A stretch of DNA of 56,978 nt from Zeimonas sp039807785 (GCA_039807785.1 JBDHRX010000004.1:1-56978), one strand, 5' to 3'; shown: positions 34,929-43,616, counted from the stretch's first letter. Translations and numbers: made by a program. The notes: generated by a model not told the origin, from the letters alone.

Positions 34929-36398
34929 TCAGCCCTTGGCGCGCGCCAGCAGGAAGCTGGCGAGCAGCGGCACCGGCCGCCCGGTGGCGCCCTTGGCGGC
35001 GCCCGACCGCCAGGCGGTGCCGGCGATGTCGAGGTGGGCCCAGTCGTAGCCCTTGGCGAAGCGCGACAGGAAGCAGGCGGCCGTGACCGATCCCGCCGGC
35101 CGGCCGCCGATGTTCGCCATGTCGGCGAACGGCGACTTGAGCTGGTCCTGGTAGGCGTCGTCGAGCGGCATGCGCCAGCAGCTGTCGCCGATCTCGCGGC
35201 CGGCCTGCTGCAGCTCGGCCGCCAGCGCGTCGTCGGGCGAGAACAGGCCGGAATGATGGTGCCCGAGCGCGATCACGCAGGCGCCGGTCAGCGTCGCCAC
35301 GTCGATCACCGTGCCGGGCTTGAAGCGCTGCACGTAGGTGAGGGCGTCGCAGAGGATCAGCCGGCCCTCGGCGTCGGTGTTCAGGATCTCGATGGTCTGC
35401 CCCGACATGCTCGTGACCACGTCGCCCGGCTTCGTGGCGCGTCCGCTCGGCATGTTCTCGGTGGTGGGCACCACCACCACGAGGTTGATCTTCAGCCCGA
35501 GCTCGGCGACCGCGCGCATCGTGCCCAGCACCGAGGCTGCGCCGCACATGTCGTACTTCATCTCGTCCATCTCGGGTGCGGGCTTGAGCGAGATGCCGCC
35601 GGTGTCGAAGGTGATGCCCTTGCCGATCAGCGCGACCGGCGGCTGCCTGGCGCCGGCGCCACGGTAGCGCAGCACGATCAGCTTCGGGGGCTGCTCCGAG
35701 CCGCGCGCGACCGACAGCAGGGCGCCCATCTTCAGCGCCTGCATCTGGCGCGCATCGAGCACCTCGACCTGGAGCCCGAGCTCGCGCGCCATCTTGCGCG
35801 CGACGTCGGCCAGATGCGTCGGGGTGCAATGGTTGGCCGGCAGGTTGCCGAGATCCTTCGCCATGTCGACGCCGTTGGCGATCGCCGTGGCCTGGGCCAC
35901 CGCCGCCGACACGCCGGCGGCCGCCGCCAGGACGACCCGCTTCGGGCGCACCGCCTCGTTCTTGCCGGAGGTCTTGAGCACGTCGAAGCGATAGGCGATC
36001 TCACGGCCGATCAGCACCTGCGCCCGCAGTTTCCAGGCGAGGTCGCGCCCGGCGACCGGTGCTTCGTGGAGCAGCGAGACCACTTCGTCGGCGGCCAGTT
36101 GCCCCGCCGCCCTGAGCGCGCCGCGCGTGGCCTCGGCGAACGCGCGTTCGCCGAGCTCCGGCGCCTCGCCGGTGGCCACCAGGAGCACCCGCGGCAGCGC
36201 GCCGTCGAGCCCCACCAGCAGCGTCGCCCCGGCCTTCGCCGGGAGGTCGCCGGACCGGATGGCCCGGGCGAGCCGTCCGCCGTGCGCGGCGTCGAGCTCC
36301 TTGCCGCCGGCGGTGAGTTCCTTGCCCGAGATGACCGGCACCAATGCGCATCCCGCGCGCATGCGTCCGGGGGAGGTGGTCCTTGTGCTAAATTGCAT
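34929..36398 (-). CDS. pepA: Leucyl aminopeptidase (cytosol aminopeptidase)
   Basis: A 489-residue M17 metallo-peptidase. The N-terminal domain is followed by the catalytic domain with VALIGKGITFDTGGISLKPA, MKYDMCGAASVLG and the signature NTDAEGRLILCDAL containing metal and substrate ligands. It removes N-terminal residues from peptides in the cytosol; in E. coli the same protein also binds DNA in Xer recombination and gene control. The ATG at 36398 (MQFSTR) is the family start. It heads the operon with holC and valS and is divergent from lptF. Confidence 0.97.
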   Translation of the reverse strand: MQFSTRTTSPGRMRAGCALVPVISGKELTAGGKELDAAHGGRLARAIRSGDLPAKAGATLLVGLDGALPRVLLVATGEAPELGERAFAEATRGALRAAGQLAADEVVSLLHEAPVAGRDLAWKLRAQVLIGREIAYRFDVLKTSGKNEAVRPKRVVLAAAAGVSAAVAQATAIANGVDMAKDLGNLPANHCTPTHLADVARKMARELGLQVEVLDARQMQALKMGALLSVARGSEQPPKLIVLRYRGAGARQPPVALIGKGITFDTGGISLKPAPEMDEMKYDMCGAASVLGTMRAVAELGLKINLVVVVPTTENMPSGRATKPGDVVTSMSGQTIEILNTDAEGRLILCDALTYVQRFKPGTVIDVATLTGACVIALGHHHSGLFSPDDALAAELQQAGREIGDSCWRMPLDDAYQDQLKSPFADMANIGGRPAGSVTAACFLSRFAKGYDWAHLDIAGTAWRSGAAKGATGRPVPLLASFLLARAKG

Positions 36399-36428
36399 CG
36401 CTCGCTCTTTCCGGTATCGATCCGGCCG

Positions 36429-36434
36429 ATTATA
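36429..36434 (-). promoter_or_regulatory. pepA -10 element
   Basis: A perfect TATAAT on the minus strand, 30 bases before the pepA ATG. On the plus strand the same bases read TTATA, so it also overlaps any lptF promoter in the 43-base divergent spacer. The -35 region falls inside the start of lptF and is weak (CCTTCT-like). Confidence 0.5.
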
Positions 36435-36441
36435 CGAGGCT

Positions 36442-37533
36442 ATGCTCTTCCAGAAGGCGCTCCGGCGCGACCTCGTCAACCTCGCCGGCACCGTTTTCGC
36501 GACCCTGTTCGTCATCATGCTGACGACGTCGCTGATCCGGCTCCTCGGGCGCGCGGCCGGCGGGCGCGTCGATACCGGCAGCGTCCTGCCGCTGATCGCC
36601 TTCAACGCGATCACCGTCCTCCCGGTCCTGCTGGTGCTCACGATCTACATCGCGGTGCTGATGTCGCTCACCCGCGCCTATCGCGATTCGGAGATGGTGA
36701 TCTGGTTCGCGAGCGGGCAGAGCCTCGGCGCCTGGGTGCGCCCGGTGCTGGGCTTCGCCGGCCCGGTCGCGCTGGCGGTGGCGCTGATCGCGCTCCTCGT
36801 CTCGCCGTGGGCCGAGCGCCAGGCGAGCGAGTACCAGCAGCGCTTCGCCCAGCGCGAGGACATCTCCCAGGTCTCGGCCGGGCGGTTCCGGGAGTCGGTG
36901 TCGGCCAACCGGGTGTTCTTCGTCGAGGAGCTGAACGACACCCAGACCGAGGTGCGCAACGTGTTCGTGACGCAGCGGCGCGGCGACGACCTCACGGTGG
37001 TCGTGTCGCGCAGCGGTCGCGTCGAGAACGACCGCGACGGCGGGCGCTTCCTGGTGCTCGAGGACGGGCGCCGCTACGACGGCACCGAAGGGCGGCCGGA
37101 CTTCCGCCTGATGGAGTTCGAGCGCTACGGGCTGCGGCTCGAGCCGCGCAACCCGACGCTTTCCGACCAGCGGGCCAAGGCGAAGTCGACCCTGGACCTG
37201 CTTCGCGACCCCATTCCGCGACACCTGGGCGAGCTCGCCTGGCGGATCGGACTGCCGGTCTCGGCGGTGCTGCTCGCGTTGCTGGCGATCCCGCTGTCGG
37301 CGATCAACCCGCGCATCGGCCGCTCGATCAACCTGTTGCTGGCGCTGCTGCTGTACGTCACCTACAGCAACCTGAGCTCGCTGATGCAGGCCTGGATCGC
37401 CAGCGGCCGGCTCTCGTTCTCGGTCGGCGCCTGGGTGCTGCACGCGGTGGTCCTCGTGCTGACGGGCGTGCTGTTCTGGCGCCGCATGACGCTGCCGCGC
37501 TGGACGCTGCGCCGCCTGGTGTTGCGGGCATGA
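36442..37533 (+). CDS. lptF: LPS export permease LptF
   Basis: A 363-residue YjgP/YjgQ-type membrane protein. There are three hydrophobic segments in the first 120 residues (including LPVLLVLTIYIAVLMSLTRA) and three near the C-terminus (LPVSAVLLALLAIPLSAINP and others), with a periplasmic beta domain between. The motif RAYRDSEMVIWFASGQS is typical of the coupling helix. With LptG and the ATPase LptB it pulls LPS out of the inner membrane. Divergent from pepA, as in E. coli. Its stop overlaps the lptG start (ATGA). Confidence 0.96.
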   Translation: MLFQKALRRDLVNLAGTVFATLFVIMLTTSLIRLLGRAAGGRVDTGSVLPLIAFNAITVLPVLLVLTIYIAVLMSLTRAYRDSEMVIWFASGQSLGAWVRPVLGFAGPVALAVALIALLVSPWAERQASEYQQRFAQREDISQVSAGRFRESVSANRVFFVEELNDTQTEVRNVFVTQRRGDDLTVVVSRSGRVENDRDGGRFLVLEDGRRYDGTEGRPDFRLMEFERYGLRLEPRNPTLSDQRAKAKSTLDLLRDPIPRHLGELAWRIGLPVSAVLLALLAIPLSAINPRIGRSINLLLALLLYVTYSNLSSLMQAWIASGRLSFSVGAWVLHAVVLVLTGVLFWRRMTLPRWTLRRLVLRA

Positions 37534-38669
37534 GGACGCTGCGCGCCTATCTCGGGCGGCAGATCGTGGCCGCGCTGGTGTTCGTGCTGTTCGGGTTCCT
37601 GGCGCTGTTCGCCTTCTTCGATTTCATCAACGAGCTCGACGACATCGGCCGCGGCGGCTACCGCCTGCAGCACGCGTTCGCGTTCGTGCTGCTCGGGCTG
37701 CCGGCGCACGTCTACGAGCTGATGCCGATCGTGGCGCTGATCGGCACCATCTACGCGCTGGCGCAGTTCGCCGCCAGCTCGGAGTTCACCGCGATGCGCG
37801 CGGCCGGGCTCGGGCGCCGCCAGGCCCTCGCGACGGTGGCTCGCATCGGCCTGGTGATCGCGGTCCTGACCGCGGCGGTGGGCGAGGGCCTGTCGCCGGC
37901 GGCCGAGCGGCTGGCGCAGCAGTTGCGGCTGTCGGCCATCGGCGCCTCGGTGGCCGGGCAGTTCCGGTCGGGCCTGTGGTTGAAGGACTCGGTGCGCGGC
38001 GCCGGAGGCGGGGTCGAGCGGCTGCGCTTCGTCAACATCGGCGAGCTGCTGCCCGACGGCACGCTGCGCGACGTGCGCGTCTACGAGTTCGATGCCGAGA
38101 TGCGGCTGTCCGAGATCGTCCATGCGCGCACGGCGCGCTACGCCCCGCCCGATGCCTGGCGCCTCGCCGGAGTCGATGCGACGCGCTTCGTCGAGGCGCT
38201 GGCCGGCGCCGACGCCGACGCGCCGATGCTGCGCGCCGAGCAGGCGCGTCCGGACGAGCGTCTCTGGCGCAGCGATCTCACGCCGGCGCTGCTCGGGGTG
38301 CTGCTGGTCCAGCCGGACCGGATGTCGGCGCTCAACCTGTATCGCTACGTGCGGCACCTGCAGGAGAACCGCCAGAACTCCGGGCAGTACGAGATCGCCC
38401 TGGCGAAGAAACTGATCTATCCGCTGGCCGTGGTCGTCATGATGGCGCTCGCGCTGCCGTTCGCGTACCTGCAGGCGCGCGCCGGCGGGATCGGCTACAA
38501 GGTCTTCGCCGGCATCATGCTCGGGATCGCGTTCCATTTCCTCAACGGGCTGTTCTCGCATCTCGGCCTGCTGAACACCTGGCCGCCGCTGCTGTCGGTC
38601 AGCATCCCGAGCCTCGGCGTCTTCGTGCTGGCGCTCGGCATGCTGGTCTGGGTCGACCGGGCGCGCTGA
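37530..38669 (+). CDS. lptG: LPS export permease LptG
   Basis: A 379-residue partner of LptF with the same layout: TM segments at both ends (VFVLFGFLALFAFFDFINEL and FPIAVVVMMALALPF-like region) and a periplasmic beta domain. Conserved features include YELMPIVALIGTIYALAQFA and SSEFTAMRAAGLGRRQAL, the cytosolic coupling helix contacting LptB. Four-base ATGA overlap with lptF gives coupled, equal synthesis. The gene is followed by a 185-base stretch of GC-rich spacer before the leader and terminator upstream of the GT39 gene. Confidence 0.96.
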   Translation: MRTLRAYLGRQIVAALVFVLFGFLALFAFFDFINELDDIGRGGYRLQHAFAFVLLGLPAHVYELMPIVALIGTIYALAQFAASSEFTAMRAAGLGRRQALATVARIGLVIAVLTAAVGEGLSPAAERLAQQLRLSAIGASVAGQFRSGLWLKDSVRGAGGGVERLRFVNIGELLPDGTLRDVRVYEFDAEMRLSEIVHARTARYAPPDAWRLAGVDATRFVEALAGADADAPMLRAEQARPDERLWRSDLTPALLGVLLVQPDRMSALNLYRYVRHLQENRQNSGQYEIALAKKLIYPLAVVVMMALALPFAYLQARAGGIGYKVFAGIMLGIAFHFLNGLFSHLGLLNTWPPLLSVSIPSLGVFVLALGMLVWVDRAR

Positions 38670-38747
38670 GCGTGGCCGCGAGCGCCCCGCCGCCCCGGCG
38701 CCGGCCCCGGCGCGATGCGGCTGGCCGCCCGGCAGGGAAGATTCCGA

Positions 38748-38777
38748 TGGACGCGACCGCCCCGACTGCATTAGGAT
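38748..38777 (+). promoter_or_regulatory. Possible promoter upstream of the GT39 leader
   Basis: TGGACG (38748-38753) and TAGGAT (38772-38777) with 18 bases between, 4 of 6 matches each to the -35 and -10 consensus. It would give a transcript entering the leader peptide and terminator at 38855-38898. Confidence 0.3.
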
Positions 38778-38854
38778 GGCCCCCGATCCGCGGGCGTCGG
38801 CGCCGGGGTGCTTCGACGCGGCCGGCCAGGAAGAATCGAGGAGGAGGGGCAGCG

Positions 38855-38932
38855 ATGCTGCCGTTTCGGGGCGCACAGCGATGTGCGCCGTTTTTTTTGC
38901 CGGTGCGCCGCGGGCCGGCCGCTTCCGCATGA
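38855..38932 (+). CDS. Possible 25-codon leader peptide coupled to the GT39 gene
   Basis: An ATG preceded by an excellent purine-rich ribosome site (gaggagg, about 38841-38847) opens 25 codons reading MLPFRGAQRCAPFFLPV and a short Arg/Ala tail. The stop TGA at 38930-38932 overlaps the chosen GT39 ATG (ATGA). The frame covers a strong terminator hairpin whose T-run encodes Phe-Phe-Leu. This layout suits translation-controlled attenuation: a ribosome on the leader would prevent the hairpin. The alternative is that the hairpin simply ends lptFG and the frame is chance. Confidence 0.5.
   Translation: MLPFRGAQRCAPFFLPVRRGPAASA
38870..38898 (+). terminator. Intrinsic terminator after lptG / within the GT39 leader
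   Basis: GGCGCACA (38870-38877), loop GCGA, TGTGCGCC (38882-38889), one G, then eight T residues. A second hairpin (GGCAGC, GAT, GCTGCC at 38848-38862) lies just upstream and shares the loop context CAGCGATG. Strong terminator sequence. Confidence 0.9.
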
Positions 38933-40548
38933 TCGCTGCCGTCGAACGCCTGTCGGCCGACGCGCCGGCCGCCCGGCGCGGCTTCCTCGCCGTCCTGGTG
39001 GTGCTGACCGCGCTGCGGGCATGGTTCGCCGCCGCGCTGCCGTTCACCAGCGACGAGGCCTATTTCCTGATGTGGGGCCGTCATCCCGCCTGGGGCTTCT
39101 ACGATCATCCGCCGATGATCGGCTGGTGGCTCGCGGCGCTCGATGCGATCTCCGGCCACCCGTTCGTGCTGCGCCTGCCGGCGCTGGCGGCGCCGCCGCT
39201 GGTGGCCGCGATCGGCTGGCGGCTGCTGCGCCGGCACGGCGAGGCGCTGGCCTGGAACGGGGCCACCCTGCTGCTGCTGGTGCCGTTGAACGCGTGGAAC
39301 GTCGCGATCACGACCGACATCCCGCTGATGCTCTTCGCCGCGTTGACCGTGGCGTCGTACCTGCGCGCCCGGCGCACCGGGCGCGCGGCCGATTTCCTGC
39401 TGGCCGGCCTGGCGCTGGGCGGCGCGCTGCTGTCGAAGTATTTCGCCGGCCTGCTCGCGATCGCGATCTGCCTCGACCTGCTGCGCCGCCCCGACCGCCG
39501 CGCGCTGGCGGGGCTCGCCTGGGTGGTGATCGGCTCGCTGCCGGCCGCGGCGATCCAGGTCGCGTGGAACGCCCAGAACTGCTGGCCCAACCTGATGTTC
39601 AACCTGGTGAATCGCCACGGCGATGCCGGGCTCTCCTGGCGCACCCCGCTGCTGTACCTGCTCAGCGTGTCGTACGTGCTCACGCCGACGGTGGCCTGGC
39701 GTCTCGTGACCGGCCGTGGCGACGGGACGCCGGCGGCGGGGATGACGCCGGCGGTGGGGACGGCGGCGGTGGGGACGGCGGCGGCCGGCGCGGGGCGGGG
39801 GCCGGGAGATGCGCCGGGCGCGCCGGACCCGCGCGGCAGCCTGCGCTGGCTGGCCCTGGTGCCGCTCGCGATCTTCGCGCTGCTGTCGCTGGCGAAGACG
39901 ATCGGCCTGCACTGGCTCGCCAGCTTCGTGCTGCCGGCGATCGTCTGGTTCATGCTGTCGGCGGGGGCGCGCGCCCGCGCCGTCGCGACCGTGGTCGCGG
40001 GCCTGATCGCGGCGGCGCACTGGCTGCTGATCGGCGTGCTGGCGCTGGTGCCGACCGAGGCCTTCCGGTCCTCGGACAGCTACCAGGGCATCGTGATGAC
40101 GGTTCACGGCGACGAGCTGGCCCGTGCGCTCGCTCCCTGGCGCGGCCGCTATGCGATCGCCTCCGACGGCTACTCCCCGGCGGCCACGATCGGCTACGCG
40201 CTCGGCGAGCACGTCCTCGTGTTCGGCCCGGGGACCAGCCATGCGCGCCACGACGACATCCTGACCGACTTCCGCGCGCTGGACGGGCGCGACATCCTGA
40301 TCGTCCGGCGCAAGGAGGTGTCGACGGACGACTACGCGCCGTTCTTCGAGCGCCTGGCGGTGCGCGAGGTCGTGATCCGGGGCGCGGTGTTCCGGCTGGT
40401 GGAAGGGCAGGGCTTTCGCTATCCGGCATACCGCGATCGCGTGCTCGAAGCCGTGCGCGAGCGCTACTATGCGGTGCCGCGCTGGCTGCCCTCGGGGCCG
40501 TGCTACTTTTGCGACCGGTACTTTCCGGAACGATCCTGCCACCGCTGA
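38929..40548 (+). CDS. GT39-family glycosyltransferase (ArnT/PMT-like)
   Basis: A 539-residue membrane enzyme of the polyprenyl-phosphate-sugar-dependent glycosyltransferases. The first periplasmic loop has the catalytic acidic motif FTSDEAYFLMWGRHPAWGFY with DHPPMIGWWLAAL, typical of GT39. About ten membrane segments follow, then a soluble periplasmic C-terminal domain of about 150 residues. A Gly/Ala/Thr-rich insert near residues 264-302 is encoded by a 15-base tandem repeat. It moves a sugar from a lipid carrier to a lipid or protein acceptor outside the inner membrane, perhaps lipid A or another envelope glycan. Starts at 38881 or 38776 are open, but 38929 couples to the leader frame and precedes TM1. 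Confidence 0.9.
   Translation: MIAAVERLSADAPAARRGFLAVLVVLTALRAWFAAALPFTSDEAYFLMWGRHPAWGFYDHPPMIGWWLAALDAISGHPFVLRLPALAAPPLVAAIGWRLLRRHGEALAWNGATLLLLVPLNAWNVAITTDIPLMLFAALTVASYLRARRTGRAADFLLAGLALGGALLSKYFAGLLAIAICLDLLRRPDRRALAGLAWVVIGSLPAAAIQVAWNAQNCWPNLMFNLVNRHGDAGLSWRTPLLYLLSVSYVLTPTVAWRLVTGRGDGTPAAGMTPAVGTAAVGTAAAGAGRGPGDAPGAPDPRGSLRWLALVPLAIFALLSLAKTIGLHWLASFVLPAIVWFMLSAGARARAVATVVAGLIAAAHWLLIGVLALVPTEAFRSSDSYQGIVMTVHGDELARALAPWRGRYAIASDGYSPAATIGYALGEHVLVFGPGTSHARHDDILTDFRALDGRDILIVRRKEVSTDDYAPFFERLAVREVVIRGAVFRLVEGQGFRYPAYRDRVLEAVRERYYAVPRWLPSGPCYFCDRYFPERSCHR
39751..39780 (+). repeat. 15-base tandem repeat inside the GT39 gene
   Basis: GCGGTGGGGACGGCG occurs twice in tandem, coding AVGTA-AVGTA, preceded by a degenerate copy. 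In-frame copy-number change would alter a loop by five residues at a time. Confidence 0.85.
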
Positions 40549-40552
40549 CGCG

Positions 40553-41473
40553 ATGAACCTCCAGCAGCTGCGCTTCCTGCGCGAGACCGCGCACCATCAC
40601 TTCAGCCTGACGCGCGCCGCGCAGGCGATCGGTACCTCGCAGCCCGCGGTGTCGCGCGGGATCCTGGAGCTCGAGGCCGAGCTCGGCGTGGACGTCTTCG
40701 TGCGGCACGGCAAGCGCATCCTCGGGCTGACCGAGCCCGGCAAGGAGGTGCTGGCGCGCGCCGAGCGCGTGCTGGCCGAGCTCGACGGCATCGAGCGGGT
40801 GACCGCGGATTTCCGCGCCCGCGACGCCGGGGAGCTGCGCGTCGCGACCACGCACACGCAGGCCCGCTACGTGCTGCCCGCCGTCGTCGCCGAGTTCCGC
40901 AAGCGCTATCCGGCGGTGCGCCTGACGCTGCTCCAGGGCAGCCCGAACCAGATCATCCGCTCGGTGCTGTCGCGCGAGGTCGATTTCGCGATCGCCACCG
41001 AGGTGCCCGAAGAGGCCGAGGGGCTGGTGTCGATCCCGGCGTTCGAGTGGGAGCACATCGCGCTGGTGCCGTCGAAGCATCCGCTGGCCGGGCAGCCGCT
41101 GTCGTTGCAGGCGCTGGTGAAGTATCCGCTGGTGACCTACGTCGAGGAATTCGCGGGCCGGCGGCGCATCGATCGCGCCTTCGCCGACGCCGGGCTGCGG
41201 CCCGACGTCGTGCTCGCCGCGATCGACTCGGACGTGATCAAGACCTACGTGAAGCTCGGCCTCGGGGTCGGCATCATGACCGGGCTCGGCTACGACGCGA
41301 GCCAGGATCGCGGCCTGGTCGCGATGTCGGCGGGCGGGCTGTTCGGCATGAACCACGTGCGGCTCGCAGTGCGTCGCGACGCGTTCCTGCGCGGCTTCGC
41401 GCTCAGCTTCATCGAGCTGTTCGTTCCGGATGTCGATCGCCGCACGCTCGAGCGGCTGATGCAGCGCCGCTGA
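40553..41473 (+). CDS. LysR-type regulator, CysB-like
   Basis: A 306-residue LysR regulator most like CysB/Cbl. The N-terminal helix-turn-helix is MNLQQLRFLRETAHHHFSLT with QAIGTSQPAVSRGILELEAE. The effector domain has RVATTHTQARYVLPAVVAEF and LQGSPNQIIRSVLSREVDFA, the last part being typical of CysB-type inducer sites. CysB proteins respond to O- or N-acetylserine and activate sulfur acquisition genes. Its ATG lies 4 bases after the GT39 stop, so it may be co-transcribed. No sulfur genes are close, so targets lie elsewhere. Confidence 0.93.
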   Translation: MNLQQLRFLRETAHHHFSLTRAAQAIGTSQPAVSRGILELEAELGVDVFVRHGKRILGLTEPGKEVLARAERVLAELDGIERVTADFRARDAGELRVATTHTQARYVLPAVVAEFRKRYPAVRLTLLQGSPNQIIRSVLSREVDFAIATEVPEEAEGLVSIPAFEWEHIALVPSKHPLAGQPLSLQALVKYPLVTYVEEFAGRRRIDRAFADAGLRPDVVLAAIDSDVIKTYVKLGLGVGIMTGLGYDASQDRGLVAMSAGGLFGMNHVRLAVRRDAFLRGFALSFIELFVPDVDRRTLERLMQRR

Positions 41474-41557
41474 GGGGCGGCGGGCTGGGGAAAATCCCGA
41501 TGCCCCCGGGCCGTTCCGGGGCGGTCCCCGGCTGCCTGCTCCGCTTATCCTTGCCCG

Positions 41558-42628
41558 ATGGGGATCGTCGCGCCACCGGGAGCACTTTCGCGTCGCGCCG
41601 CGCGCGTCGCGCTCGCGTTCGCGCTGGCCGTGTCCGCGCTCGCCGGCCTCGCCGGCGCGCCGGGCATCGCGCAGGCGCAGCCGGTCACGCTGCGCACCTC
41701 GAGCTGGCTGCCGTCCGCGCATCCGCTGTCGCAATCGCAGACCCGGTGGTGCGCCGAGGTCGAGCGCGCGACCTTCGAGCGGGTGCGCTGCGCGGCGCTG
41801 CCCAAGCCCGTGAGCCCGCCACCGGGAACCTTCGACGCGGTGCGGGATGGCCAGGCCGACCTGTCGTTCTCGGTGCACGGCTACACGCCCGGCCGCTATC
41901 CGCTGGCCCAGGTGGCGGAACTGCCCTTCGCCGGCGATTCGGCCGAGATCGCGTCGGTCGCCTACCAGCGCGTCTTCGTGCGTCATCTCGCGGCGCTCAA
42001 CGAGCATCGCGGCCTGAAGGTGATCGCGGTGTTCACGCACGGCCCGGGGCAGATCCTGAACGTGCGCAGGCCGGTCGCGTCGCTCGGGGACCTCGCGGGC
42101 CTGCGCTTCCGGGTCGACGGCGGGACGGTGAGCGAGATCGGCAAGGCGATCGGCGCGGCCGTGGTGATGAAGCCGGCCTCGGAGACGCTCGACCTGCTCG
42201 CGGCCGGGGCGATCGACGGCAGCTTCTCGCCCGCCGAGTCGGTGTCGTCGCTGCGCCTGGAGAAGGCGGTCAGCCACCGCACCGTGGTTCCGGGCGGCTT
42301 GTACAACACCAGCTTCGCCTTCGTGATGAACCAGGCCGCGTGGGAGCGCATCTCGAAGAACGACCAGGCCGCGATCGAGCGACTCTCGGGCGAGTATGCC
42401 GCGATGCTGTTCGGCCGCGCCTGGGACCAGGCCGATCGCCGCGGCAGCGCGCTGATGCAGGCCACCGGCGTGCGCACCACGGTCGCGGGGAAGGGCTTCC
42501 TCGACGAGTTGCGCGCCAGGGTGGCTCCGCTCGAGCGCAAGTGGACCGTCGACGCCCGGGCGCGCGGGCTGCCGAACGCCGAGCAGGTGCTGCGCGAGTT
42601 TCGCGCCGAGGTGGCGCGGCTGCGGTAG
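41558..42628 (+). CDS. TRAP transporter solute receptor DctP family (orphan)
   Basis: A 356-residue periplasmic receptor. The signal peptide is long (about 1-40, ending GIAQA before QPVTLR). The DctP fold shows LRTSSWLPSAHPLSQSQTRW, ADLSFSVHGYTPGRYPLAQV, LAGLRFRVDGGTVSEIGKAI and the binding arginine region. TRAP receptors deliver carboxylates or similar to DctQ/DctM, which are not in the window, so this one is an orphan. It follows the CysB-like regulator by 84 bases and precedes a beta-hydroxyacid dehydrogenase by 71, suggesting a transport-and-oxidation pair. Confidence 0.92.
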   Translation: MGIVAPPGALSRRAARVALAFALAVSALAGLAGAPGIAQAQPVTLRTSSWLPSAHPLSQSQTRWCAEVERATFERVRCAALPKPVSPPPGTFDAVRDGQADLSFSVHGYTPGRYPLAQVAELPFAGDSAEIASVAYQRVFVRHLAALNEHRGLKVIAVFTHGPGQILNVRRPVASLGDLAGLRFRVDGGTVSEIGKAIGAAVVMKPASETLDLLAAGAIDGSFSPAESVSSLRLEKAVSHRTVVPGGLYNTSFAFVMNQAAWERISKNDQAAIERLSGEYAAMLFGRAWDQADRRGSALMQATGVRTTVAGKGFLDELRARVAPLERKWTVDARARGLPNAEQVLREFRAEVARLR

Positions 42629-42699
42629 GCGGGCGCCGGCCCGGCGCGCCGGAAGCGCTATGCTGCGCCCGCGGATCCCGTTCCAGGAGGAGGACAGCC

Positions 42700-43593
42700 A
42701 TGGCGAAGATCGGATTCATCGGCGCGGGCGCGATGGGCGCGCCGATGATCGGGCACCTGCTCGACGCGGGCCACGAGATCGCGGTGCACGTGCGCCGGCG
42801 CGAAGCCGTGGAGGCCCTGGTCGCGCGCGGCGCGCGCTACGCGGCCACGCCGGCCGAAGCGGCGACGGGGGCCGGGTTCGTCTGCACCAACGTGACCGCC
42901 ACCGCCGACGTCGAGTCGGTGCTGTTCGGCGCGCATGGCGCGGCGGGCGCGGCGGCCGGCGGCAGCATCGTCATCGACTTCTCCACGATCTCGGCGACCG
43001 CGACCCGCGAGTTCGCGCAGCGCCTGGCGCAGCGGCGCGTCGAGATGCTCGACTGCCCGGTCTCGGGCGGCGCGGCGGGCGCCCGGCAGGCGACGCTGTC
43101 GATCATCGTCGGCGGAGACGCGGCGGTGCTCGAGCGGGCCCGCCCGCTGCTCGAGAGGCTGGGCCGGACGATCACGCACGTGGGCGGCCACGGCGCCGGG
43201 CAGGTCGTGAAGGCCTGCAACCAGATCGTGCAGGTGGTCAACATCGAGGGCATCGCCGAGGCGATGCTGTTCGCCGCGGCCAACGGCGTCGATCCCGGAC
43301 GGATGCTGCCGGCGCTGCAGGCCGGCATGGCGGGCAGCCGGATGCTCGACCTGATGGGCCCGAAGATGGTCGCGCGCGACTTCGCGGCCGGGATCGAGGC
43401 GCGGCTGCACCAGAAGGATTTCGGCCTGGTGGTCCAGGCGACCCAGGCGCTGGGCCTGTCGCTGCCGGCGGCGGCGGCGGTCTCGCAGCAGCTGAATGCG
43501 CTGGTCGGCCGCGGCTGGGGGCGCGACGATACCTCGTCGCTGCTGCGGGTGCTCGAGGGCGCCTGCGGCGCGCGCGCCGCGAACGACGCCTGA
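42700..43593 (+). CDS. NAD(P)-dependent beta-hydroxyacid dehydrogenase (GarR/GlxR-like)
   Basis: A 297-residue member of the HIBADH family, closest in motifs to tartronate-semialdehyde reductases: MAKIGFIGAGAMGAPMIGHL, MLDCPVSGGAAGARQATLSI, VGGHGAGQVVKACNQI and a C-terminal RLHQKDFGLVVQATQALGL. A strong aggaggagga ribosome site lies just upstream. It would reduce tartronate semialdehyde or a related compound to the hydroxyacid. It is a paralogue of 9504-10409. It follows the DctP receptor gene and precedes tRNA-Ala, whose promoter starts inside the spacer. Confidence 0.93.
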   Translation: MAKIGFIGAGAMGAPMIGHLLDAGHEIAVHVRRREAVEALVARGARYAATPAEAATGAGFVCTNVTATADVESVLFGAHGAAGAAAGGSIVIDFSTISATATREFAQRLAQRRVEMLDCPVSGGAAGARQATLSIIVGGDAAVLERARPLLERLGRTITHVGGHGAGQVVKACNQIVQVVNIEGIAEAMLFAAANGVDPGRMLPALQAGMAGSRMLDLMGPKMVARDFAAGIEARLHQKDFGLVVQATQALGLSLPAAAAVSQQLNALVGRGWGRDDTSSLLRVLEGACGARAANDA

Positions 43594-43616
43594 AGGCCCG
43601 GCCCGGCCAACCCGTG

